64,000 bases of DNA, from contig JAVTLE010000011.1 in assembly GCA_033439295.1 (NCBI GenBank), positions 62,082 through 126,081 on the forward strand, written 5' to 3'. The notes beneath the pieces were generated by a model, which did not search any database, was not told where the DNA came from, and saw only the letters and a program-made list of their open reading frames with translations. The stretch is from Deuterostichococcus epilithicus. Taxonomy: Eukaryota; Chlorophyta; Trebouxiophyceae; Prasiolales; Stichococcaceae. Shown here piece by piece: positions 13,447 to 24,200 of this stretch. Made by a program: the position numbers and the translations under genes. Each line of letters starts with the position of its first letter. The stretch's first letter is position 1.

Positions 13447-14843
13447 GCTGCGGGGCGGGTTCATCGGAGGTGCCGGGTGCGGCAGGGTCGCCGCTGCCTG
13501 CGGCTGCATTGCAGGTTGCGCGCTGCTAGGTGCCAGGTGCGGGCGGGAGCCGCTGCGAAAGGGGCCTGGCAACTGCGGCTGCCAGCGTGCTGACAAGCTG
13601 GCGGCCTGCATGGAACGGAGGAGTCCTGCAATCAGCGCGATCCTGCAAAGCTGTGGCGCTGTCGCCATGTCAGGCTGGCGGCAGGCACCGCAGACAAGGG
13701 GGGTGGGGAGTTCTACCCTGGCTGCCAGTTGCATGCTGCAGCACAGGAAAATCAGGAAAATGCCAAAGAGCAAGGTTTTGGCCATTCGCCAGCTCACCTG
13801 CTGCCGCAGCCGCCGCGCTTCTGCGTCCTGTGCATCAGCTCGTGCCAGCAGCCGAGCTCTCTCTGCCTCGTGGGCCTACACGCATGCAAAGCAACGGTAG
13901 ATGCTGTGGAGCCATTCAGTACTTGAGGTGCCCCTGCATGCGCCTTGCTGTTCGACATGGTGCCTTGCTGGCGCACACTGCAGGTCCAGCATCTGAGTGA
14001 TGCCTCGATCTCACTCATAACGCATCGTTGCATGCAATGTAGGCATCACACTACGGGAGGCATGCGCACCTGCGAGACACGCGCCGCCGCATGCTGTCGC
14101 TGCTGGCCACCGCCAAAGCCCGGCAGCGCCGCCAGCCGCCGCCGCACTGCGGAGGCATGGCCGGCGACGGCAGGGCCGAGCATGCGGCCTGGCCCGTGCC
14201 CGCGAGTGCGGGTGCTGCTGCGGTATGCCGCCGCTGTGGCCGGCTGCAGGGGCCCATTGCTGCCGGTTGCGAGCGGTGGCTGGGATCCCGCTGCTGGTGC
14301 CGTGCCCTGCTTTGCCAAATCCAGGCCAGGCGGCGGCGTGGCATACGGCGATGCCATGAGGCCCATGCCGGCTGTATGAGGGCTGGGCCGGTGCAGCTGC
14401 TGCCTGTGTGGCGGCCGGTCCGACGGCGGCGTCGTCAGTGGGGCGCGCTGCTGCTGCTGCGGCCGCGGGAAAGTCAGCCCGCCAGGCCGGCCACCGCCGC
14501 GGCGCTGCTGAGTGAGGAAGCCGGGCGAAACTGGCGTCGGCCACGGCGCGGGCGCCGCTGCGGTGGCGGCAGGTTTCACACCATTCAGCTGCTCATGCTG
14601 CTGCTGCTGCTGCTGCTGCTGTGCCTGTTTCGGCTGCTGCCGTGCCTGCTGCGGCTGCTGCCGCACGGCCTCCCGAGTGTCCATGCGGCGGGGAGTAGCG
14701 TGCCGTTTGGTCGACAAGGCGTGCATTGCGGCCTCGTTTCCGTCATCGTAGACCTGCTCGCGCTTCCGCTTGCGGTCTGTCTGATTGAGAAGCTCCCAAA
14801 CGGAAAGTCTTGTCGTGTTCCAAAAGTCAGCGAAGCCCACCAT
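9177..14843 (-). CDS. Ulp1/SENP-type SUMO protease (C48 cysteine peptidase)
   Basis: Ulp1 proteases mature SUMO and remove it from targets. Translation probably starts at the ATG complementary to 14841-14843 (MVGFADFWNTTRL) and stops at 9177-9179. The first exon (14070-14843) has a basic patch DRKRKREQ (nuclear signal) and a poly-Gln tract. Later exons code for Gly-rich and coiled-coil-like stretches (ARLLARADAQDAEARRLRQQ), then VVDLLSSSDDE (near 12420-12450), a SUMO-interaction-like motif, and an acidic region before the catalytic domain. Catalytic-domain blocks: GWLNDEVINFYMAML (about 11540), CHFFNSFFVNKL (about 11200), YDEVRRWTL (about 10930), the His block GAHWTCAVVDLQRK and Asp in YFDSLL (about 10517-10590), QQNGWDCGVFALQ with the catalytic Cys (about 9640), and the C-terminal FSQGDLPSLRVKV. 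All triad residues are present. Not all N-terminal exon edges are resolved. Confidence 0.9.
9939..10526 (-). repeat. Six degenerate copies of an exon 3' edge inside a SUMO-protease intron
   Basis: On the plus strand, caccagcaggga or a one- or two-base variant occurs at 9939, 10070, 10163, 10291, 10413 and 10515 (spacings 131, 93, 128, 122 and 102). On the coding strand this is CTCCCTGCTGGTG, i.e. the end of the exon coding FDSLL plus its gtg donor. The copy at 10515 is the genuine exon edge; the others lie in the downstream intron. Around some copies the similarity extends upstream (a shared ccatctgc stretch). Confidence 0.7.
10701..10754. repeat. CTGTG-type pentanucleotide microsatellite
   Basis: A run of imperfect ctgtg / ctctg units within an intron of the SUMO protease gene, followed by a T-run and an A-run. 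Confidence 0.8.
13335..13455. repeat. GCC/GCT trinucleotide-rich tract coding poly-Gly
   Basis: On the minus strand this codes for Gly runs broken by Ser (GGGGGGGSGGG-type), flanked by PPMNPPRSG on one side and ALSDLPRFFSEL on the other, within an N-terminal exon of the SUMO protease. It is a likely length-variable low-complexity linker. Confidence 0.7.
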
Positions 14844-15933
14844 GGACCTTCGCGAATTTGGTGCGGTCAGCTCAGGCTCAATCACACCATCTTGACGTTG
14901 GAGTGCGAGATGACTGACGACCAGCGCCTGACGGCCTGCGTCTCAGCTCAGAGGGTGCGACACCTTTTAAACGCTACCCAAAACTGCAGATCGACGCAGC
15001 AGCCGCAGCGGATAGCGTCCAACGCAGTCCCACTTTTAATCGGGAAGTGTTGCGGATTGTATATGGCGCTTCTGGAGTCCTTCCGAGGTGGACTTCCCCT
15101 GGTGGTGTGAGCGGGGGATGCAAGTCTTGAGATATATAGTTCCCTTGCCCTGAAAATTCCTGCAGCCTCCAGCATGCCGCCGCATGACAGCACTGAAGAA
15201 CATGCGGTGTGATTCGAAATGCAGGCTCACTACGAACTTGAATCCAATTACCACAGGGTCCCCTTGGTTTTACAGGGTTGCAAATATTTGAAGATAAAGG
15301 CTGATGTGCGGCATGCTGCTGCTTAGCAGCAGGCGCAGGACGCGTGTCAAGTCAATGGCAGAGCGGGAAAACCAAGCAGCAACAAAGGGAGAAGAAACCT
15401 CACAACACAGTGCACTGGCGGCCTTTTGGTGCGGCCTGTCAGCGCATCGTGCGCCTCTGTTGTAAACGGTCGGGGGCAACAAACAATCATAGTCAACAAC
15501 GTCAGTGATGTCTCTGCAGTGGAACCCGGGGCGCGCCCAAGCGCCATGCAGCGCGGCAACGGCGCGCGCAAACGTCCTGAAGTCTCTTTACTCGATTTGA
15601 CGGCACTGATGCAGCTGCCTCTCGGCGCTGCCTCGATTCTGGTTCCGGTCGTCACTATCCCCTTTGCGTCTTGTGGGCAGGTGGTTTGATGCAAGCGGCT
15701 CACGTGCCGCCTCCCCGAGGCGGCCATCTGACCGTAATCCGAGGCAGGTCGGCGGGCAACACCACGCAGTCAAAGTGCGCTTCATCAGCTGCGGGCATCA
15801 GCATGCTCGATGCCAAGTGCTAAAGGCAGCACCAAGGCCGCTGCCGGTCTGCAGGCAGCAGGCGCAAGGTCGTTCCGCAGCCGCATGGAGCCAGGCAGGC
15901 GGCTATCTCTAGGGTTTTGCCCACCGCCGGCGC
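14844..15933. other. Intergenic: SUMO protease promoter side / phosphatase 3' side
   Basis: About 1.1 kb with no gene I can support. Small open frames here (for example 15426-15689) lack family similarity and splice context. It presumably contains the SUMO protease promoter and the 3' UTR of the phosphatase gene. Confidence 0.4.
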
Positions 15934-18900
15934 TCAGAAGTAGGACAGGCCCGGGCGGCTGGGCTCGGGCGAGGGCGCCTGTTCGACACGCTCCCGCAGC
16001 TTGAAGGTCTCAGCAATCAGCGGCCGCACATCCCGCGCCTCCACCTGTGGCAAAAGGCAGTTTTTGGCTCAACGTCTCGTTTGATAAGGCGTTGCAGGCT
16101 GTGGACACCTGACGCCGCAGAGCTGGAGCGAATCTCTGAAGCACGGGAGCATAGGTGCTTTGCACAGGGAACACACTGCCAGACTGAGCATGCAGATGGA
16201 TGACACTGGCAGTGAGCATGCGAGCCAGATGCACGGACAAGCATGTGGAACATGCAGGTCGTCGGTCATCAGCTGAATGGGCACCGACTTGGCTGCCAGT
16301 TCTAGTCAAAACTCAAAAAGTTCAGGAGAGGCGCACCAGGGACTCGAGGAAGGGCAGCACCGCCAGTAGCTCGTTGTCGGACTCATCGTCGTACCACGAC
16401 TCGATGGGGATGCCATTAGCCAGCTGGTAGCCAAACGCCTGGAGGATGACAAGACACCGCTGCTTGATGCAGGGAGCCATGCAGACGGCAGGGTTTGACA
16501 GGCGTTCCTGTCAAAAGTCAAGCAGACAGGGTGATGGCAGTGCTGATGGTGCAGCAATCGAACCGGACCCCACAGTAGGCTGCGCTGACTTGCTGCCGGG
16601 TGCTGCCGGAAGGGTCAAGCTGCTCTGTGATGCTCGAAGCTTCCAGCCGTTCCCAAACCCACAGGCGGTGACACATGCAGCCACGTCTGCTGCGTCGGGG
16701 CAGCACCGCACCTGCGGCGAGTTGTCGATGATGATGGTGGCGGACAGGTCGCGCCCCAGCACGGACAGGTCCTTCAGGTAGTTGCCCTCCACGTAGACGC
16801 AGGAGTCGCGGAAGATGCGGTGCCGAATCAGCCGACGCTCCGGGTCCAGCACATTGAGCAGCTGCTCCGCATATACCTGTCCGGGAGGAGGTCAGGTTCA
16901 GAAAGCACATGGATGGACACAGGTGTGGAGCAGGTGTTGCACGAGTAAGAGGAGCAGAGTAGGAGGGGCTTCAGGTCAGAATGTTTTAACAGATACCCTG
17001 GGCACCAGTGCATGGAAAGTGCAGGGAACCACAGGGGGGCGAGGCCATGGTGACAGCGCCATAAGAGTTCCATCGACTGTCGGGTCGCACCTTTTGCGAC
17101 GCGGTGAAGACGACAACCTCGAAGAGCGCCGCCACCCGCTCCAGGAATGCAGCTAGGTGGGGGCGCCGCCGCACAGACACAGAGTGCTCGCGACCACCGA
17201 AGACAACGGGAAAGGTGAAGTGCGGGTCGCCCGTGCCGTCCAGGCTGCTGTGCACCAGCGTCTCGTCGAGGTCCAGCACCAGCGTCTTGCGCTTGCTCGC
17301 CCGCGTCTGCAGTGCCAGTAAGAACTGAAGTTGAATAAGCCCCAGGTTGCGTCCAGGCTGAGAAGTGCATCAGCTTGAGAGGCACAGCTTGCACTTCTGT
17401 GTCTGCGCCAGTGGACCGAACACCGGTTGCAGTAGAAATGGAGCCAGCTTTCACCCAACACCACAGACGCTTAGGATGCAGTGGTGTTGGCCGATCGCAA
17501 AAGCTATAGGCAGTGCTGAGAAGTTTCACCCCATGACGACCAAGCACAAATCAGCAACTCTAACGGCTACTTTGCAACTTCACTCTTCACGGATGACATG
17601 AACCATCAGTAAGCCTGATGAGTAAGGCATGCTGACAAGCCGGCCTGTTCCCTGCTCCCCCTTGTGCAGCAGCCAGCCGACGGCAAAGTAGTCGCACCTG
17701 GCGCGGCAGCAGCACGTGGCGGGTGGCCGTCACGACGCTGTCCAGCGGCGGCAGCTTGCGGATGAACAGGTACGGGTCAAAGTCCATGTACTCATCGTCG
17801 TCATACTCCTCCTCCGCTGCGGTGCCGCCCTCGCCTGCATCGAGCGGCACAGAGCGATCTTGTGTGGCGAGCATGGCTGCAAGCAGTTGCGAATCGAACG
17901 ACCTCCGAACAGAACTCACAGGCGAGCTGCGGCGCCACGCTAGTGCAAGGCTAGCGCAGGGACTCCATGAGGAGCACTGCCGTGTGCAGTGCTGCCGCAA
18001 GAAAGAGGGAGAAAGGGAGCACGACAGCTGATGCAGCCTCGCAGGCTGGCTGCCCCGCTGCAAACGCTCCACCCAATGCGGCGCTGCCAAACGCCACAAC
18101 CCTGAGCCCACCTGCGGCAGGCGCGACGGGCGCGGCGCCGGAGCCGCCGAGCGGGTGCAGCGGGCCGCTGCTGCCCGGCTGCTGCACCCGCGGCGGGGCG
18201 CCGTCCTCGTCGTCGCTGGTGTCCGGCGCGACGGCCTCGCCGGCGCACATGAGCGCAAGCGTGTCGGGCGTCGCGCGCGCCTGGCTGCTGTCGGCATCGC
18301 TCGCGGACGCCTGGGGGGCAAGCGGGAAGCGGATTTGGTGCCGCTGACACAGCATGTGCACTCGTATGCGGCTGCTCCAAGGAAAGGGATGTGACCACAC
18401 ATGCCTGGCTGCAGGCGGGGGTGAACATGCTGGGTTTCACACAGTTCTGCGACAGATGATGGGCAAATGCAGGGCTGCAGGTCGAGCAGCAATCAGAATT
18501 TGCAGTGTCAGGCAGCAGATGCAGCACGCAGTGTGCCAGCACGACACCCCAGCAGAACCCACAGCTCGTGAAAGCCCCACCAGCGGGTCCACCTGGGCGC
18601 CAGGCTCTGACGACAGCCGGATCTGCGTGTCGTGCTCGCTGTTGGCGTTCTCGTCGTCCGACTGCGCGGGGGGCGGGTCCAGCTTGCTGCGGGCGCCCGC
18701 CTTGGTCGGGCTGCACACCGCCGGCCGACCCGGCTCCACAACCGCTGCCGAGGCGCGCTGCGTCGGCGGCCGCTCCGGAGTCGAGGGCGGCTCCGCCGCC
18801 ACCGCGCCTGCCTCGTCCGACGGGCCGACATCGTCCCCAGGCAGCTCTGCAGCGGTCTTGCCGCCGCCGAGGCTGAAGACGGGGGAGAACAGCGAGGCCT

Positions 18901-20416
18901 GGGCGCTGCCGGCTGCCGCTGCGCCGCCGTCGCCGGACACGCCCGACGAGCTGCTGGTGGGCTGCCCCACCGCCGCCGTCCGCCGCGGGGGGCTGGCATC
19001 GCTGTCGCTGTCGGGCGACGGCTGCTGGCCGCCCCGACTCGGCGTGGGCGGCCCTGCCGCGCGGAAGCGGGCGCCGGCAGCGCAGCGTCCGCAGGACTGA
19101 TTACCGCCGCGCGTCGCTCTGCGTGGTGGTCCACCGGCGGAACGCTGTGCGGCTTCCTGTCGTGGTGCGCAGTCCTGCCGCTGGCGGCCTTCGCCGCCTT
19201 GGCTGCCGGGGCCGGCACCGCGGATGTCGCGCCGCGCTTTGGGCGCTGGGCTGTGCTGGCTGCAGCTGGCCGCGCTGCCGCCTGCGCATCGTGATGGGTC
19301 CTGAGTGTTTGCCAGGCGGTACCTCGGATGGTGCAGTACAGTCCTGTCAGACAGTGTGGTGGTGACTTTCCATGCAGCCTGTCAACAGGGCATGCAGGTG
19401 GAGGCTCCGGCAGGCACCTTCGCTGCAGGGGCTGGCTCTGTCGATGCCGGCGTCGCCAGCACAGCAGCGTCGTTGCCGCTGCGGTGCCTGGCGGACGCGT
19501 CGCGCTGCGAACGCGGCGCCTTACTGGGAGGCGCTGCCGGCGGCGCCTCGGCTGCCGCAGCCGCTGCTGCACGAAGGACACTCGATTCGGGTTCAGCAGC
19601 CCGTGCTACTTCCATCAACCAGCTAGGCAAGTGCGTTGTACTGGTGGCACTGCAGGATGACTTGGCGCTGCAGAACACTCAGCAGTGGCAGCCAGCCTGG
19701 CGCAGCAGGCATCGCCCCAGCCGACTGAGAGCAGGCTGCCCAGGCCGCGGCGATGCACCTCAGCACAAGGCGCATCATGAATGGCTGTACGCCCGGCAAA
19801 CGTCGGGTGCCAACGTCCCGGCTCCGTTGTCGTTATTGGGAGCATCGAGATAGTACAGGTAGATGGAAAAAGGGTGGCGGGTGGCAGCAGGCATGGTCAG
19901 GCACCCCCTCTTCGCCCAGTTCACTTCTTGTTGACACTACAAGGCAAAAGCCTCCGGGGATGCCGCCCAAAGCATCTCAGCTTCACGGATTTTGGCCCTA
20001 CGCCTTGGATTTACGCCCTAGGCGGCGGTCAACGCTTGCAGAGGCCAGAGAAGGTGCAGATCTGGTCAGCACAATGTCATCCTGTGTTCTCGAGGCTTGC
20101 CGGCCTCTGAGCCGGGGGTTTGCGTGCAAGACAGCGAGACATCCAGTTGGACGAGACAACTGTCCGCGCGTGCTACATCGCGCGGCCGCGAGCTGAGGAC
20201 CCACCTCTCACCGCTGCATCACACGAGGCACAGGTCCGGAGCGGGAAGTCCTCCGCCGCGACCGAGAACAGACGGGCTGCCAACAAGCAGAACCCCCCGC
20301 AGCGAGGCTTGGAAGCTGCAGAAAGGCTCACCTCTGCGCTTGGGCCGCCGCACGGCCTGCGTCATCATGGAGGCGGACTCCGGCTCCTCGTTCCGGCGGC
20401 CGCGCTGCGCTGCCAT
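15934..20416 (-). CDS. CTDSPL2/SSP4-like HAD phosphatase (FCP1-homology domain)
   Basis: Members of this family dephosphorylate Ser/Thr on proteins, classically the RNA polymerase II C-terminal domain. Exon 1 is 20332-20416 ([17 protein letters not shown]..., gtgagc donor). A low-complexity Ser/Pro/Asp-rich region follows over 17900-19600. The conserved part begins with [17 protein letters not shown] (about 17750-17800). Then exon 17091-17306 has [14 protein letters not shown] with the catalytic DxDxT motif and [18 protein letters not shown]; exon 16712-16876 has [31 protein letters not shown] and IIIDNSPQ; exon 16337-16438 has [20 protein letters not shown]; and the last exon, 15934-16044, ends LSYF-stop. 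Order and motifs match CTDSPL2 and plant SSP4/5. Exon 1 assignment and the frame between about 19000 and 19300 are less certain, and an extra small intron or a sequence error is possible there. Confidence 0.85.
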
Positions 20417-21291
20417 CGCAGTGCCGCCGTGAGCGCCGTTCCCTTGGACAGCCGGGCCGCGGGCCTGCCCCGCGCGCCGTTCACGCAGTGGCCGGCGTTG
20501 CCGGCCACTGTTACTTGCCTGTCTGCCTGTGCTGCCGCTCCGGCCAGCGGCCGTGGGCCCCGCTGGTGCGTGAGCCGCGAACCGAGAAAAGAACTTAACG
20601 GATGTTTACTCCTGGCTGTCGCTTCAGGCTGCGCCGCTGTCAATCGCTGGCTGCTGAGCTGACGCCTGCCGCAGGCCCGCTGCAGATGTCTCCAGCAGGA
20701 GGTGACGCTGCAGGTCGTAGCGCTCGCCGACCTCGATGGAGCAGCTTATGGGGCTGCTCCATAAAGCAGCTGAGCACACGTAGCAGGAAATACCGCATCA
20801 ACCTTCCTATCTGAGTCCCATCTTGCCGAGTAGTGCATGTTAGCAGACCTAACAAGTGACCCAGCTGCAAGCTGGCTGCCGCAGTTCAACGCTGTCCGTG
20901 CGCCGACACACAACTTTTGTCAGCTTGATGCAGTGAAAGACTCGAAAGCTGCGGCATTATCCAGTCGACCGCGAACATGTGCAGGCGGAACGTATGACAA
21001 ATCATGTGTCGGACAATGCTTGCGGACATCGCCTTGAATCGGAATTTTGCAGCACATGAGCGTGTCCAGGTGACTGCACATCGTAATCTCTTGCATTGGT
21101 AGCCAGAGCGATATGGGTAACGATTGTGTGTTGCATACGACCACTGCATCGCGCAACCTTGAGGCGGCACGCTACCTACATGCACCCACATCACCACTGG
21201 TCTGCAGTGCCTCACAGGTGTGACAGATTGATCAGCAGGTCACACGAGCCGCCGGCGAGTCTGACCTGGATCGGTTGCGTCAGCAGCGTGC
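20417..21291. promoter_or_regulatory. Divergent spacer between phosphatase and SMP/C2 tether genes
   Basis: 875 bp between two outward-facing start codons, expected to hold both promoters. A perfect inverted repeat ggagcagc/gctgctcc with a 6-8-bp loop lies at about 20741-20762. No gene seen. Confidence 0.35.
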
Positions 21292-24200
21292 ATGGCAGGC
21301 CACACCACATGCGCAGCTGCGGCGGCTTGCTTCGCAGCCGTGGCGCTGCTGGTGATGGCTCTCCCGACGCAGACTCTAGCCGCTGCCTGGACCCCGTCGC
21401 CCAAGGTGGACGCCGCGCAGCCGGAGGCGCCGGTTTCCACTGAGATGCTGGCTGCGCTGGACCGGCATGAAAAGGCAATGGCAGGTGTGGCGCTGGTTGA
21501 ATATTATTGTTCGAATGCACGCTGGCCCTCCACGCCCACGTTACAGGCCCAACCGAAGCCTTACAAGCCCTCCACGACCTTGTCCTCGGCATGCGCATAG
21601 CTGCCTCTGTGTGCTCTGAGTGCAGCGGGCCATTTAGTGCTGAGGCACCCGGCAGCAAGCCGGCCGCCTGCAGCAGTGCCCGCTTCAGCGTGCCCAGTAA
21701 CAACCTGTTCGACGGTTTCATTGAAGCGTTTCTTAGCTTGAAGTACAAGCAAGAAAACTTTCAGTCCGCAATTCCAGCTGCAGTTTCCTGTTTGTAATCA
21801 AAACCACCAAACACCTGAGCGTGTCTTGTGCATCACAGCCTGACATTCCGTCCATCAGGAAGACTGTGGCAGCTTCAGCTCATTCATGTGCCGGCCCCTG
21901 TGCCGCCCTGCAGACGAGCCGCAGCTGCGGCTGGAGGGCCTGCTGCTGCTGCTGCGGCCCGAGGTGCTGCCGAGGCTTGAAGGCGTCGATGCTGAAGCAC
22001 TGCTGCACTGGTCAAGCGTGCCTCCTGCCACGCCCCGCAGGTGAGCTGGAGTCTCGTCTGGAGGGCCTGCTGCAGCGGCAGCGGGAGGTGCTGCTCAACG
22101 CCCCTGTGGTAGCGGGCGGCGCCTTCGACCCACAGTACTACACGCAGGCGTCGCGCCGCGCCGCGTTCCTGTTGGGGGCGCTCATCGCAGCGGCGCTGCT
22201 GACCGCCGTCGGGTGCGCGATCCAAGTTTTGCATAAAGGTACCACTTACAGGTGCCTGGAACAGGCTCGAGGATGCGACATCGCCCAGGTGACGTCGCTC
22301 CCTCCCTGTGGCGCTGCCGGCGTCAGCTGCCGCACATTTCGAGTAGGTGGGCGCTGCTCGCTTGTGCGCCACACGTGCAGCCTGGATGGAGCTGGCGTCT
22401 TCCAGCAGGGCGGGGTCATTATGGATTCGGCACAATGCTCGTGACCCAACGCATACAGCTGTCGCCTTGCCCTCCTTGCACTAGACAAGTAGTTGAGATA
22501 GTAGTATCGGAAGTTAAGATGAGTGGTAGTAGAGGTGCTGGTGGCACAAGACCAGCACGCTGCCTTGCCTGAGCCGCAGGTGGGGCTGGATGCAGTTCCA
22601 TGCAAAGCGGTCGGCAATCGTGCGGGAGGCGGCAGCGGACGCTGTCCTGGAGCGTCAGGACCCTGACACCGTCCGCAGGCTCATTGCGCAGGCACGGGCT
22701 CTGTTGACTCACAACCAGTGCACGTCCATTGTGACGCTCCCAAGCACCTGGTGCGCGCCCGCAGTCAGCAGGGCACTGCCGTTCGAATCGCTGCTGCAGC
22801 TGAGGAGGCCCCGTGCACCGCTGCGCGTCCGTCCCGCTGCGCACCTCCCCATCAGAAGAATGCAACGCTACCTGGCAGGGCGGCACAGTCCCTTCAAGTT
22901 CTGCTGCCTCGCTTGCCGTGCGCTTTGCATCGCGCACTGTGCACTCTGCAAAGCGCGCAGGAACGATCGAAGCTGCCCTAATGCTTCGAACCGTGGCGAG
23001 CAGGTGACACACCAGCGGGAGCTGCCGGCGTGGCTGACGTTCCCCGACTTCGAGCGCGTGGAGTGGATCAACTCCGTCATGTCGCAGTTGTGGCCGCATG
23101 CCGCTGCCGCTGTGGTGGCCCAGGTGCGGCCCCGCTGAGGTGTTGCCGGCGGCCGGCGGCGACTGCACATGACAAGCAGACTCCCGCATGCAGCGGCACC
23201 TCGCACACCCGTCCCGTGCGACGGCCGCTGCTCGCTGCATGACGTCGTTGCAGCAGAACTGACGCCATCAGAGGCCACGGAGGCAGTGGCAAGTTGAGAC
23301 AACCAGTCACCCGGGTCTGGTTGCTTGCCTACTAAACCCTAAACTCATTGCCCGCAGGTGCGGGATCAATTGGATCCTCAAATCCAGGCCAACAAGCCGA
23401 AATGGATCGGCGACATCGCCGTCACCGAGTGCGTGGTCCAAAGCTTACAGCACTGGCCCGCTGTTATGAAGCAACACCGACAAGCACGCGCATTGGCAAT
23501 CGAATGAAGTGCTGAGACAGCAGCCTCTCCCATATGGATGCACAGCCGCTAGATTCGCAGCCACAGACGGCATCTCAGGATCAAGTGTATCTCAGCAGCC
23601 AAATTCAGCATGCAGGTTCACCTTTGGGGCTGCGCCGCCGCGCGTCAAAGGCATCAAGGTGGGTGTGGCGCCGCAGCCTCATCTGGATAGGGGCAATCGA
23701 CAGAGACGTTCAGAGACACCTAGAGAAGGTCGCTTTAGGGCTGATTTACATTCCATGCCCTAGCCTCTGCAGCGTGGGTGGCAACCATACATTGGGAACA
23801 AGCTCATTCTCCGCCTTCCTGTGCTAACACAAGTCTGCTGCTGTGCCGACAGGTGTACCCAGGGGAACAGACGGGCGACGATGTGGTGGTGGAGGCGGAT
23901 GCCGTATGGGCGTCCTCGACGCATGTCACCCTGCGGGTATGGGGGCACTCTTGGTTGAGGAGGGGAAGAGCTGCTGGCCTCCGGGAGTCGTGCCGCAAAT
24001 GTGCCCGATTCTGGTTCTGTCCGCAGCACCCAGTTGCTCGACTGCGGCAGCAGGGCCCTGCATGCCAGCTGCTGCCGCCGAAGCGCCCTGACTGACCTCC
24101 ACAACATCCTGTACTTCCGCCCGAGGCAGGCAGGCCGACGAGACAGTGTGTGTGTGGCTGCGCAGGTACGGCTGCTGCCAGAGCGCCTGCCGCTGCTGGG

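Noticed and set aside
18508-19581. Arg-rich minus-strand frame over the phosphatase N-terminal region as the main coding frame.
   Set aside because: The alternative frame (Ser/Asp/Pro-rich, near 18440-18970) has a normal composition. The Arg-rich frame is probably real only for the 19100-19290 part, if at all.
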